From positions 62,001 through 126,000 of the forward strand of contig JAEWQJ010000033.1 in NCBI GenBank assembly GCA_023399215.1: a DNA stretch of 64,000 nt, written 5' to 3'. The notes beneath the pieces are model-generated. The model saw only the letters and a program-made list of their open reading frames with translations. It searched no databases and was not told the DNA's origin. This document shows positions 35,918 through 45,119 of the stretch, piece after piece. The position numbers were made by a program, and so were the translations under genes. Positions within the stretch are counted from its first letter, which is position 1; every line of letters begins with the position of its first letter. The stretch comes from Methanobacteriota archaeon. GTDB taxonomy: Archaea > Halobacteriota > Methanosarcinia > Methanosarcinales > Methanosarcinaceae.

Positions 35918-37141
35918 TTAGCCTGTGATTTTCATAAGAGTTTCACCAGCTAAAAGAGCTTTATTTTCAATCTTTGGTATAGTTACCTTCAATTTGGCTC
36001 GAATTTCATTTTTTGTCTCTAACATTGATTCGATTTTTTTAGCCACAATTTCCGGAGTTAGTTTTTCAGGGCTCAAACAATAATCTTCGTGCCCGAATAT
36101 ATCCCTATTAATTCCTTTTGCTTTAATACTGTAGGCAAAACTTAATGTTGGAACGTAAGACGAAAGAGCAGCAATTGTTGAATGAGTTCTTGACCCTGCA
36201 AAAAGTTTCATCTTACTGATTATCCATTTTGTTTCTGAAGCATTATATATGGGTGGGAGTAAAATTATTTTATCTTTTGAGATTTTTATATTTTTCTTTA
36301 CTTTTTTTAAAAAGAAGTAATCATTTGAATTTGGGGTCGTAACGTGAGGAATTAAATATATTTTATTGTCAGTTATGTTTGAAATATCTTCTACAATCTT
36401 AGTCGCTATGTTTATCCATGACCCCATATCTCCATTGCTGAAATATCTTACCATTAAAGGACTTAGATTTATTCCAATGGAATCTTCTTCAATTTCTATC
36501 TTTTTATCGGATTGAGGTTCTGTTGCATCCATTAAAAATGCTGGATCTGCAACTTTATACACATTATCTGTTACTCCAATTTTATTTAGGTATTCTACTG
36601 TGGCTGACTCTCTTGCAAAAATTCCTGTTACACTTTGAAGGTGTTTTTTCATATATTTTTCATATTCAGGAATTTTTCCAAAAGGCCCTACAGATGCACC
36701 CCAGATAATTAGTGGCTTTTGACGTTCCAAAACGATGTCGTCCAAATATGTAAAGGGTTTAGGGATACCATAATCCAAAGAATAGTTATCTCCACCAATG
36801 GATAATACTGAGCTTGAATTTTCAATATATGGAAGTATTTCTTTATAGATCCAGGTTTTATACAATTCTGGATAAATTTTTCTGAAAGGTAACCTAAGAA
36901 GCCAATTTGGATCAAATTTACTTTGACGATTATTGGCTTTCTTATGCACTATTGCCGGGTCATATTCGTCTCTGCTTTGCTTTTCAAACTGATCTTGATT
37001 TTGAAAAAAACTTAAACACAAAAATGAAGGGTCCTTATAGTAATGCCTTAATATCTTTGCAGTTCCCCTTACAATCGCTTCACAGCCTCTATTATCATAT
37101 GGGCCATTTCCTGCCAGAATAAAAGTTGGTTTTTCATTCAT
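35918..37141 (-). CDS. Polysaccharide pyruvyl transferase family protein
   Basis: 407 residues. Recognisable segments are ILAGNGPYDNRGCEAIVRGT at the N-terminus, VLSIGGDNYSLDYG, IIWGASVGPFGKIPEYEKYM, GIFARESATVEYLNKIGV and the C-terminal GSRTHSTIAALSSYVPTLSF. Members of this family (CsaB, PssM, AmsJ) add ketal pyruvate to sugars using PEP, giving a negative charge. It overlaps the FrhB-like gene by 8 bp; the two are often found together in exopolysaccharide clusters, so they probably act on the same glycan. Confidence 0.9.
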   Translation of the reverse strand: MNEKPTFILAGNGPYDNRGCEAIVRGTAKILRHYYKDPSFLCLSFFQNQDQFEKQSRDEYDPAIVHKKANNRQSKFDPNWLLRLPFRKIYPELYKTWIYKEILPYIENSSSVLSIGGDNYSLDYGIPKPFTYLDDIVLERQKPLIIWGASVGPFGKIPEYEKYMKKHLQSVTGIFARESATVEYLNKIGVTDNVYKVADPAFLMDATEPQSDKKIEIEEDSIGINLSPLMVRYFSNGDMGSWINIATKIVEDISNITDNKIYLIPHVTTPNSNDYFFLKKVKKNIKISKDKIILLPPIYNASETKWIISKMKLFAGSRTHSTIAALSSYVPTLSFAYSIKAKGINRDIFGHEDYCLSPEKLTPEIVAKKIESMLETKNEIRAKLKVTIPKIENKALLAGETLMKITG

Positions 37142-38531
37142 TTTTCGTTCCCTCTTTTTTGCTTATTCTTTTAATAACCCGGATAGGAAGCATAAGCTTT
37201 CCAAGCAGTCTGAGCCGTTTACCCTGGTTGAGATATGGATTCATTCCACTTTTGAACTCTTTTATTTCCAGTATATTGTTCTGGCAGTAACTTAAAAAGA
37301 GTTGTTTGCTTTCTTTCTGCATCATTTCTTTGAGCTTAATTTCTCTCGCTTTTAGCAGTCCTATATCTTTATTTGCCTTTACTCTTTTTTCAGGCACTTT
37401 TTGACCTTTTATCCCAGCTAAATACAAACGATAAGAAAGCTGTTTTCTTTTAAGTTCAAGGACTCCTGCTTGGCTCTGTATTACTTTTTCGACTGAAATT
37501 TTATTAGCACTAATTTCTCCTTTTTCCATTCCTTCTTGAATAAGGGTCAGGATCTCAGGCGATCTTACAAGCACAAGGTTTGTGCCTTTACTATCTTTCG
37601 AATATTCTGGAAGCCAGGCATCCATAAAAGTTACATCTGCAAGTTCCGCGAACACATCATCACAATAATTACATGCATTGGGGGTAAACCATCTATTTGT
37701 CCAGGCTTCAGATATCCCTTCATTCCAGAAGATCTTATGTTGTGATCCTTGTTCATCGGTGAACTGATAATAATAGTTACTTGCAAATTTTTCAGGACTT
37801 TTTCCTCTGTAATAAATACTCTCAACTTTCTGGAAGTCATCATTGCCTGCTAACGCTGCAATGTATTTTGTATAGTTTTTGCTTTTCATCTGGCCACAAA
37901 CGAGGCCTATTGTGAAAACAATCCTTTCTCTTAACTTTCTGTTTTTCTGGGCAACGAGCCTGAGAGCCTTTATAAAACAGGGTAAACCTGTAACAGCATA
38001 GCGACCTGGAACTTCTCGTATTTTCTGGATTACCTCGGACATTTCAACCGGATAATATACCGATCCTGAAGCAGCCTTTACAAAATTTTCATCTTTCAAA
38101 ATTTCAAAACTGAATAGTTTCTCTGAGTTTTTTTGAGGAGACGGGCAGACTACATAGTCCACAACATCTTCTTTCAATAACTTTGTAAGAAGCCAGGTTG
38201 CCATACCTCCCGATGCACTGCTCTGCCTGAAATTATTTGAATATCCTACATAAGAATCAAGGTAATAGCCTGTTTCTAACAGATAATTGATTCCTTCTAT
38301 GCTTCCGTAAATCTTTGCTCCCATTTGCGTTTCATTTTCATTGTTACGAAATGGACAAACCTCAAGGCATAAACCACATCTTGAATCACATGCCTGAACT
38401 TCACAGGGAACATACTCTCCATACTTGTTATCCTCAATTTCTAAGACTTTATGAGGGCATACTCCTGCACAAGTTCCACAACCTATGCATAGGTCATTTT
38501 TTACAATCTCATCGATTACATTTGACTTCAA
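37134..38531 (-). CDS. FrhB-like F420 hydrogenase/dehydrogenase beta-subunit family protein with 2x4Fe-4S
   Basis: 465 residues. The N-terminus has two ferredoxin clusters, CIGCGTCAGVCPHK and CGLCLEVCPF. The central part has the FrhB N- and C-domain marks SSASGGMATWLLTKLLKE, GLPCFIKALRL, GLVCGQMKSKNYTKYIA and NACNYCDDVFAELADVTFMD. A basic C-terminal tail follows. FrhB subunits carry FAD and, in some cases, bind F420. In polysaccharide clusters such proteins are thought to reduce a sugar intermediate, not to work as a hydrogenase; no hydrogenase gene is nearby. TTG start preceded by AAGGAG. It overlaps the flippase by 23 bp. Confidence 0.88.
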   Translation of the reverse strand: MKSNVIDEIVKNDLCIGCGTCAGVCPHKVLEIEDNKYGEYVPCEVQACDSRCGLCLEVCPFRNNENETQMGAKIYGSIEGINYLLETGYYLDSYVGYSNNFRQSSASGGMATWLLTKLLKEDVVDYVVCPSPQKNSEKLFSFEILKDENFVKAASGSVYYPVEMSEVIQKIREVPGRYAVTGLPCFIKALRLVAQKNRKLRERIVFTIGLVCGQMKSKNYTKYIAALAGNDDFQKVESIYYRGKSPEKFASNYYYQFTDEQGSQHKIFWNEGISEAWTNRWFTPNACNYCDDVFAELADVTFMDAWLPEYSKDSKGTNLVLVRSPEILTLIQEGMEKGEISANKISVEKVIQSQAGVLELKRKQLSYRLYLAGIKGQKVPEKRVKANKDIGLLKAREIKLKEMMQKESKQLFLSYCQNNILEIKEFKSGMNPYLNQGKRLRLLGKLMLPIRVIKRISKKEGTKNE

Positions 38532-40083
38532 AACTCAACCTGCTCCTTAATTTTACTGGTATAAGTGATTCTACTGTTTGCCTTTCTAATTGATCAAGTC
38601 CAACCCCCCATACAAATAGCAGATAAAAAGCAGTCAAAACAATCCCACAAATCAACAATGAAATAATGCCTGAAACTTGAAAATAATTAGCAACTAGACG
38701 AGATGCTAGTGCGGTTACAGCCATAGAGAATACTCCGGGAAGCATGGATTTTACAAATATAGTTTTGGAGATCCCAAGCACTTTGGTAGCATACCATGGA
38801 ATAAAAAATGCATTTTTAAGTGTCAGCATAATTGCTCCTGCAAGTGCAACTCCATAATAATTCCAACCAGTAAAGTAAGGAATCAGTACTGCCAGCAAAA
38901 AGTTTCCCATTCCCATAAAAAGTGTAACAATACCTGGAATTTTTACTTTATTGTATGCAACATTGATCGCAAAGAGGGGCATTACTGGAAGGTTAATCAC
39001 AAGATGGGATAACATTAAAACCATCAACGGTGAGAGTTTTGCAAACTCAGGACCTACCCATAGTGTAAGAAGTTGAGGTGCAAAACCGCATATGTAACCT
39101 ATCGGTAGTGCCATTGCAAGACCCGTAAATTTTACAGTACTTTTTGATACGCTTATTAGTTCATCTATTCTTTCTTTTGCATAGTAAGTGAGAATTACAG
39201 GTGTAAGGACTCCTACTAGCATTCCTGCGACAGTACGCAGCATCATGCTCCATGTCAGTACGACCGAATATTCTCCTCCAGCAGTAGTACCAAATAATTT
39301 ATTCACAACGATTAAATCTATTTGAAGAAATAATAATGCACCAATCTGGTTAATTATAACCCAGCCGCCCATACTCGTAATTTCATTGACTTTCGATCTA
39401 CGAAAATCTTTTACATTAACTTTTAGATGGGGATTTATCTTGCGTGAGAAAAATATAGATAAAACAAGAGCAGCTACAGCCCCAATTAAATAAGCTAATC
39501 CGATGTAAACCAGATTTGGAGAATATAACTTGAATAATATTACTATTAAGCCTGTTTGAACAATAATATTTACAGCATTCACAAGGTTCTGGAGATCAAG
39601 TCTGTTGTAGGCAAAAAGAGAAACGCCAAAATTACTTCCCCACGCCCGCAGTAAGAATGAACCTATCACTCCAAGAAAAAGTATTCTTGCAGCATTTTCC
39701 TGGCTGGTGGGAATTTCAAAGAATGAAGGCGAATAATATGAAATTAAGACAACAAAAGGAAGCATTATTAATATAATTCCAAGCGTTCCAAAAAGAGCAG
39801 TATTAAATGTTATACTGGCTTTTTTGAATTCTTGTGTCTGTAAATCTATAGTCAAATACCTTGACACGGATGTATTTAGTGATTGTACAACTAAATTTAC
39901 ATAACTGGTAATAGAGGTGGCTAAAGGAACAAGTGCGTAACTTGCTACACCAAGAGAATCAATAAAATATGGTACCAGAAGCAAACCAATTATCACATTC
40001 AATATAAAATACAAAATATTGGCCAGTAAATTCTTAGGCACTTGCTTGCTGAAAATTTCCTGATGCTCTGTTAAATTAAGCAA
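38509..40083 (-). CDS. Polysaccharide flippase (Wzx/RfbX, MATE-like superfamily)
   Basis: 524 residues with about 14 hydrophobic spans. It opens LLANILYFILNVIIGLLLVP, keeps the PLATSITSYVNLVVQSLNTS stretch typical of Wzx-type exporters, and later has GGWVIINQIGALLFLQIDLI and a C-terminal ISLLICGIVLTAFYLLFVW. It should flip lipid-linked oligosaccharide across the membrane. TTG start with AGAGGT in front. First gene of the minus-strand run that continues with FrhB-like, pyruvyltransferase and GT2. The window has a second, shorter flippase at 55096. Confidence 0.9.
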   Translation of the reverse strand: MLNLTEHQEIFSKQVPKNLLANILYFILNVIIGLLLVPYFIDSLGVASYALVPLATSITSYVNLVVQSLNTSVSRYLTIDLQTQEFKKASITFNTALFGTLGIILIMLPFVVLISYYSPSFFEIPTSQENAARILFLGVIGSFLLRAWGSNFGVSLFAYNRLDLQNLVNAVNIIVQTGLIVILFKLYSPNLVYIGLAYLIGAVAALVLSIFFSRKINPHLKVNVKDFRRSKVNEITSMGGWVIINQIGALLFLQIDLIVVNKLFGTTAGGEYSVVLTWSMMLRTVAGMLVGVLTPVILTYYAKERIDELISVSKSTVKFTGLAMALPIGYICGFAPQLLTLWVGPEFAKLSPLMVLMLSHLVINLPVMPLFAINVAYNKVKIPGIVTLFMGMGNFLLAVLIPYFTGWNYYGVALAGAIMLTLKNAFFIPWYATKVLGISKTIFVKSMLPGVFSMAVTALASRLVANYFQVSGIISLLICGIVLTAFYLLFVWGVGLDQLERQTVESLIPVKLRSRLSFEVKCNR

Positions 40084-40108
40084 CGTTTTACCTCTTGAAA
40101 AAATATTA

Positions 40109-40118
40109 AATATATATG
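40109..40118 (-). promoter_or_regulatory. Probable TATA box of the flippase operon
   Basis: On the minus strand the sequence reads CATATATATT, about 26-35 bp upstream of the TTG start, giving a very short leader. The match to the TATA consensus is good; the spacing suggests a start of transcription close to the start codon. Confidence 0.4.
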
Positions 40119-40298
40119 ATTATTTTTATCTGCTCTAGTTGGTAGAGTAATCCATTTTCCAAATATGACAAAACAACAGGTACATTTATCTTGTCCCATT
40201 ATTCTGTTTTAGTTATTTTTTAAACAAATTCCTAATGATCTACATGACTTCTAAAATATTTACTCACAAAATATTTTTGTGTTTAACTTTTATTATAT

Positions 40299-40422
40299 AC
40301 TTATCCAAAACCAATTTTTCTCAAAACTCGGTAAGGTTTCAGAACTATTTTTCATAATTTGAAGCTCAATAACTATTCAGAGTATAGATTCAGAGAAGCA
40401 ATTTTGAGTTTTGGGATCAGCT
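40299..40422. repeat. MITE-like dispersed repeat, copy C
   Basis: 124 bp beginning ACTTATCCAAAACC and ending GTTTTGGGATCAGCT. The right 36 bp are identical to those of copy B (33598-33633). It directly abuts the larger repeat copy that starts at 40422. Confidence 0.75.
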
Positions 40423-40764
40423 TATTAAATCGTAGAGGTGAAGAATTTTTAATCTTTTTTTGCAAATCTTTGTAGCAAATTAAAAAATTTCAGTAGCAAA
40501 CTGAATTATTTTTTAACTTTATATATATGTCGATTCAGTTTAAGTTCTCGCTTTATAGAGACAAATGTGTTGAAAGAGTTCTAAGCGAAAACGGTTAAAC
40601 TTATTAGACATGACAGGAGTAAAATTGAAAGAGAATTAAGAGACAAATTAGTCAATTGCTAACCAGATTGTGCTGCCATTCCATGAGATGATTTAATCTC
40701 AGACCTATCATTTTGATGATTATATACATTCTGGCTATGACCCCCATAGCTTTAACAGAAATAC
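40422..40764. repeat. About 340-bp dispersed repeat, copy 1
   Basis: It begins TTATTAAATCGTAGA and aligns over its length with 45396-45770. Shared blocks include TTTGTAGCAAAT, ATTATTTTTTAACTTTATA, CGATTCAGTTT and GACAAATT(A/G)GTCAATT. Read on the minus strand, both copies encode SVKA(M/I)xVxAR and then GxRLxxLxExQ, so part of an old gene may be preserved, but stops and frame changes interrupt it. Confidence 0.65.
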
Positions 40765-40779
40765 GTAATCAAAACCTTT

Positions 40780-41718
40780 TCACTCTATTTGATCTTGATA
40801 CCACTCATAAGTTTCTTTAATTCCATCTTCAAGTGAAATTTTGGCTTTCCATCCCAATCCATTCAACCTCGAAACATCCATCAACTTCCTTGGAGTCCCA
40901 TCAGGCTTTGAAGTATCATAATTAATCTTCCCTTCAAACCCTACAATCTCTTTTATTAATTTTACAAGTTCACTGATTGTAACATCCTCTCCAACCCCTA
41001 TATTAACAAACTCTCCTACCTCAGAAAAATCATAGTTTTCCATCAAAAACACACAAGCATCAGCCATATCATCCACATGCATGAACTCCCTGAGAGGCTT
41101 GCCTGTACCCCACACAACAACTTCAGGTTTGTTATTCAACTTTGCTTCATGAAACTTCCTTATCAATGCAGGCATCACATGCGAAGTTTCAAGATCAAAA
41201 TTATCATTAGGTCCGTACAGGTTAGTCGGCATCACAGAAATGAAATTAGTTCCATACTGCTGGTTGTAGTGTTTACAGAGCCTTATGCCTGCTATTTTTG
41301 CAATTGCATAGGCTTCATTTGTCTCTTCAAGGGAGCCAGTCAATAGATATTCTTCTTTAAGAGGCTGAGGAGCGAGTTTTGGATAAATACAGGAAGATCC
41401 AAGGAAAAGCAGTTTTTTCACTCCATATTTGTAGGCAGCGTGGATAATATTTGATTCAATCATCAGGTTTTCGTAGATGAATTCAGCAGGATAGGTACTG
41501 TTGGCAAGAATTCCGCCCACTTTTGCTGCGGCTAAGAAGACATATTCAGGCTTTTCCTGTTCGAAGAATTCATTTACAGCTTGCTGGTTTGTAAGATCCA
41601 GTTCTTTATGGGTACGGAAAATAAGGTTGGTGTAGCCTTTTGATTCAAGTTTTCTTTTGAGGGCTGAACCTACAAGGCCCCTATGTCCGGCTACGTAAAT
41701 TTTTGATTCTTTTTCCAT
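40780..41718 (-). CDS. fcl: GDP-L-fucose synthase (GDP-4-keto-6-deoxymannose epimerase/reductase)
   Basis: 312 residues from the ATG at 41718; the frame extends 14 codons further up but the family starts near KIYVAGHRGLVGSALKRKLE. The SDR fold shows that glycine-rich loop, FLAAAKVGGILANSTYPAEF, LFLGSSCIYPKLAPQPLKEE and EAYAIAKIAGIRLCKHYNQQ, the YX3K-type dyad being Y-AIA-K. The enzyme converts GDP-4-keto-6-deoxy-D-mannose to GDP-L-fucose with NADPH. Its partner gmd lies immediately upstream on the same strand, so the pathway from GDP-mannose is complete here. Identity as fucose, not colitose or another, is inferred from this pair. Confidence 0.92.
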   Translation of the reverse strand: MEKESKIYVAGHRGLVGSALKRKLESKGYTNLIFRTHKELDLTNQQAVNEFFEQEKPEYVFLAAAKVGGILANSTYPAEFIYENLMIESNIIHAAYKYGVKKLLFLGSSCIYPKLAPQPLKEEYLLTGSLEETNEAYAIAKIAGIRLCKHYNQQYGTNFISVMPTNLYGPNDNFDLETSHVMPALIRKFHEAKLNNKPEVVVWGTGKPLREFMHVDDMADACVFLMENYDFSEVGEFVNIGVGEDVTISELVKLIKEIVGFEGKINYDTSKPDGTPRKLMDVSRLNGLGWKAKISLEDGIKETYEWYQDQIE

Positions 41719-41771
41719 TTGATCGCCTATGTTTAAAAAGAATTTTACCTTTTGCGGCATTGTTCTGAAAT

Positions 41772-42893
41772 TTATAAACTCCTGATATCCAATTCCGATT
41801 TTATTAAATCTTCCTCAGTTTCCTGGCTGGATGCTAATTTCTCTGCAGGATAACTTTTCAGGACTTCTTCTTCATCGGACTTTACCATCATCTTTACCAG
41901 TTCTTCCAGTCTGACTTTTGGTTTCCAGCCAAGTTTTCTTCTGGCTTTTGATGAATCGCCAATCAAAAGTTCTACTTCAGTGGGTCTATAATACTCAGGA
42001 TCTACTTCAACTAAGACTTTATTTGTAACGGCATCGATTCCGACTTCTTCTTCTTCTTTTCCCTGCCAGATTATATCGATTCCGAGTTCTTTAAATGCCA
42101 GTTCAGTAAATTCCCGGACTGAGTGAGTTTCGCCTGTTGCTATAACATAATCGTCGGGTTTTTCTTGCTGGAGCATCAGCCACATGGCTTCTACATAGTC
42201 TTTTGCAAAACCCCAATCTCTTTTTGAATCAAGGTTTCCAAGGTAAAGCCTATCCTGCATGCCGTATTTTATCCTTGCAGCCGCCATTGTGATTTTTCGT
42301 GTCACAAAAGTTTCGCCACGGATCGGAGATTCATGGTTGAACAAAATGCCATTACATGCAAAAATACCATAGGCTTCCCGGTAGTTGACCGTAATCCAGT
42401 ACGCGTACAGTTTGGCTGCTGCATACGGGCTTCTTGGGTAAAAAGGAGTGGTTTCTTTCTGGGGGATCTCCTGGACTTTTCCGTAGAGTTCGCTGGTAGA
42501 AGCCTGGTAAAATTTTGTTTTCTTTTCAAGGCCCAGGATGCGGATAGCCTCCAGTAGCCTGAGAGTTCCTGTAGCGTCAGAATTTGCCGTATATTCGGGA
42601 GTTTCGAAAGAAACCTGAACATGGCTCTGGGCTGCAAGATTGTATATTTCATCAGGCTGAACTTCCTGAATTATGCGAATCAGATTGGTAGAATCTGTCA
42701 AATCCCCATAATGCATGAAAAAATTAACATTTCTCTCATGGGGATCTTTGTAAAGATGATCAATTCTTGCCGTGTTAAAAGAAGAAGATCGCCGCTTGAT
42801 TCCATGTACAATGTATCCTTTTTCAAGTAAAAATTCGGCGAGATAAGCGCCATCCTGACCTGTAATTCCAGTAATTAATGCAACTTTGGACAA
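41772..42893 (-). CDS. gmd: GDP-mannose 4,6-dehydratase
   Basis: 373 residues from TTG 42893, chosen because AGAGG stands 9 bp upstream and the protein then begins LSKVALITGITGQDGAYLAE as in the family; the frame runs open another 26 codons. Extended SDR marks are HGIKRRSSSFNTARIDHLY, FFMHYGDLTDSTNLIRI, NLAAQSHVQVSFETPEYT, FYQASTSELYGKVQEIPQKE, RSPYAAAKLYAYWITVNYRE (YX3K) and CNGILFNHESPIRGETFVTR. It makes GDP-4-keto-6-deoxymannose, which Fcl reduces. The gene order gmd-fcl with 53 bp between suggests one operon. Confidence 0.93.
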   Translation of the reverse strand: MSKVALITGITGQDGAYLAEFLLEKGYIVHGIKRRSSSFNTARIDHLYKDPHERNVNFFMHYGDLTDSTNLIRIIQEVQPDEIYNLAAQSHVQVSFETPEYTANSDATGTLRLLEAIRILGLEKKTKFYQASTSELYGKVQEIPQKETTPFYPRSPYAAAKLYAYWITVNYREAYGIFACNGILFNHESPIRGETFVTRKITMAAARIKYGMQDRLYLGNLDSKRDWGFAKDYVEAMWLMLQQEKPDDYVIATGETHSVREFTELAFKELGIDIIWQGKEEEEVGIDAVTNKVLVEVDPEYYRPTEVELLIGDSSKARRKLGWKPKVRLEELVKMMVKSDEEEVLKSYPAEKLASSQETEEDLIKSELDIRSL

Positions 42894-43228
42894 GCTATTT
42901 TCCTCTACGTTGTTAAAAATTATAAGGGCTAATTTATTAAATATCCAGTCTCGTGCCGAAAATAATATCACTCAGCGTAATTTCACCGGGTCTGCATCTT
43001 ATCTGCATTGGAAAATCTATTTTCCTTCTTAATTTTTAATAAATTACATTTATTAATTATTTAAATACATTGGCTTGTATTTATTACATCTGTTTCTAGC
43101 TTTTTCTGACTACCCGTTTTTAATTATTAGCTATAGTTGTATAAATAATCACTCAATATAATTGTTTAGAGAAATGCCATTAAAAACAAAAACTTTTCTG
43201 AAATTTTGCTGGAAAGTTGTATTTTAAC
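42894..43228. other. Intergenic region upstream of gmd
   Basis: About 335 bp, AT-rich. It should contain the gmd promoter; no gene or repeat stands out before the IS605-type left end near 43229. Confidence 0.4.
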
Positions 43229-43387
43229 TTAGGGAGCGCGGAGGCACAGCGAGAAGTCCCCTTCCTCGGAGCGAAGCGACAGGTGGGGGATGAAAGCGAA
43301 GCCTCGCACCATAACAGATGTAACTTATCACATTAATTATAGTTTAGCGAAACCAATATATTTCTTTAAACTCTATAAGTATATTGT

Positions 43388-44503
43388 ATGTTAAAAGCCT
43401 ACAAATACCGAATCTATCCAGATACGGACCAAGAAAAATTAATAAAGGTTCATTTTGGTGCATGTAGATTTGTCTATAATTGGGCTTTAGAACAAAAAAT
43501 TAAAACTTATGAACAGAATAAGAAATCAATATCAAGATTTGACTTGCAGAAAATATTAGTTCGTGAAGTAAAACCTTCTAATGGATGGTTAAAAAAAGCT
43601 AATTCTCAGGCTCTACTTGCTTCGTTGGTAAACGTAGAATCAGCATTTACAAAATTCTTTAGAGAAAAAACAGGATTTCCTAAGTTCAAATCAAAGAAAA
43701 ATCCAGTTCAGTCTTATCAAATGCCACAGCATTATACAGTAGATTTTGATCGAAGCATTATCAAACTTCCTAAAATGGGAAAAGTTAAAGCAGTCCTTCA
43801 TAGAAGGTTTGAAGGAACTCTAAAAACTGCAACCATTTCCAGAACTCCTACAGGCAAATATTTCATATCAATTCTTGTAGATAATGAAAAAGAACTTCCT
43901 GCAAAACAAGAGTTTTCAGAATCTACAACTATGGGTATAGATGTGGGTATCAAAGACTTTGCGATACTTTCTACAGGAGAAAAGGTTGATAATCCTAAGT
44001 ACTTGAAAAACTCTCTTAACAGATTAAAATGCTTGCAGAGGAGAGTTTCAAGGAAAGTTGAAGGTTCAAGAAATCGAGACAAAGCAAGGTTACATCTCTC
44101 AAAAATCCATGAAAAAATAAGCAATCAGAGAAACGATTTTCAGAACAAACTCTCTTTTAGACTTGTTAGCGAGAACCAAGCTATAGCACTGGAAACTCTG
44201 AATGTTAAAGGAATGGTTAAGAATCATCATCTAGCTCAATCAATTGAAGATGCAGGATGGTCTTCTTTTGTAACAAAGTTAGAGTATAAGGCTAAGTGGT
44301 ATGGTAAAACGATCTTGAGAATTGGAACTTTTGAACCATCTTCTAAGATATGCTCTAACTGTGGATACCACAATAAAGAGCTTCAATTAAAAGACAGAGA
44401 ATGGATTTGTCCTGATTGCAAAACAAAACATGATAGAGACATCAATGCAGCAATCAACATCAAAAAGTTCTCTCTTCAAAATCAAAATCTTATAGTTATC
44501 TGA
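43388..44503 (+). CDS. tnpB: TnpB, RNA-guided endonuclease of IS605-family element
   Basis: 371 residues, full length. The N-terminal OrfB helix-turn-helix region is MLKAYKYRIYPDTDQEKLIK. The RuvC-like active site appears complete: GIDVGIKDFAILSTG (Asp) near residue 182, IALETLNVKGMVKN (Glu) near 268, and DRDINAAINIKK (Asp) near 352. A four-Cys zinc finger lies between: ICSNCGYHN and ICPDCKTKH. TnpB cuts DNA next to a short target-adjacent motif, guided by RNA made from the right end of the element. Every catalytic residue I can check is present, so it is probably active. Confidence 0.93.
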   Translation: MLKAYKYRIYPDTDQEKLIKVHFGACRFVYNWALEQKIKTYEQNKKSISRFDLQKILVREVKPSNGWLKKANSQALLASLVNVESAFTKFFREKTGFPKFKSKKNPVQSYQMPQHYTVDFDRSIIKLPKMGKVKAVLHRRFEGTLKTATISRTPTGKYFISILVDNEKELPAKQEFSESTTMGIDVGIKDFAILSTGEKVDNPKYLKNSLNRLKCLQRRVSRKVEGSRNRDKARLHLSKIHEKISNQRNDFQNKLSFRLVSENQAIALETLNVKGMVKNHHLAQSIEDAGWSSFVTKLEYKAKWYGKTILRIGTFEPSSKICSNCGYHNKELQLKDREWICPDCKTKHDRDINAAINIKKFSLQNQNLIVI

Positions 44504-44606
44504 CACCTGCGGAACGCAGGGGATGAGCTTGTGGACTTGTGAACAGTAGTTCAAGGGATGAAGCAAGAAGCCCCTTCCTCGCCATCAGGCAGGGAGGGGT
44601 AGTTCA
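44480..44606 (+). ncRNA. Likely omega (right-end) RNA of the TnpB element
   Basis: In IS605 elements the guide scaffold RNA overlaps the 3' end of tnpB and extends to the right end. Here the DNA after the stop has GACACCTGCGGAACGCAGG (hairpin CCTGCG/CGCAGG at 44505-44520) and a second strong hairpin CCCCTTCCTCGCC/GGCAGGGAGGGG at 44571-44599. The guide would be the host DNA directly after the right end, near 44607. Borders are inferred. Confidence 0.5.
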
Positions 44607-45119
44607 CATGCAAATTATAAGACTACTTTTTAGTAAGATTACCTTTTAGAAAATGAGAGAACTTTCGGGAGATTTGATACTTCTTTCAGGAGATTTGATA
44701 CTTCTTTCAGGAGATTTGATACTTATTATTATGATATGAGTTTCGAAAGTGCTGTCTGTATATCTCTTGACAGTAGTAGTTCAGACAATTCAGACAGCAT
44801 TGTTCAGGTTTCGTTAGATAGAGCTACCAGCGTTGGTTTTCGTTCACATTAAAATGTATAAAAATTCTTTTGAAATATAGACGTTCACCAATTTGACTAA
44901 ATTTCAAATGCCTTTTATTCACCAAGATTTAACGCTTTGACGATCAAAACAAGAGGTAAACTTTTATGAGGAGCAAAATCCTCAAAAAGGGCTTTGCAGC
45001 AAAATTATCGATACTCAGTAAAGAGTGAAAACATGCTTACTACCGTAGTCATAAGTTATGGATTAGAAGTCGATCTGGAAATCATAGAACAGAGATAATT
45101 TATAGCCTAAAATAACTAA
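44607..45119. other. Intergenic region with 21-bp tandem repeat
   Basis: About 510 bp with no gene. It contains the tandem repeat at 44668-44725 and AT-rich DNA with short dyads around CAGACAG near 44752-44800. Confidence 0.5.
44668..44725. repeat. 21-bp tandem repeat, 2.7 copies
   Basis: GGAGATTTGATACTTCTTTCA repeated exactly (44668-44688, 44689-44709) followed by a partial third copy. It begins about 60 bp from the right end of the TnpB element. Confidence 0.85.

Larger units (their letters stand above)
43229..44606 (+). mobile_element. IS605-type element carrying only tnpB, with left and right end hairpins
   Basis: The left end (about 43229-43320) is GC-rich against its surroundings and contains GAAGTCCCCTTCCTCG, then two short GCGAAGC repeats. 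The right end (about 44505-44606) contains GAAGCCCCTTCCTCG, so the two ends share this block. No tnpA transposase is present, so it is a non-autonomous, tnpB-only unit moved in trans. Exact borders are estimates, since IS605 elements have no terminal inverted repeats or target duplication. Confidence 0.65.

Noticed and set aside
37134..38531. F420-reducing hydrogenase subunit
   Set aside because: No hydrogenase large or small subunit is nearby; the context is polysaccharide synthesis.
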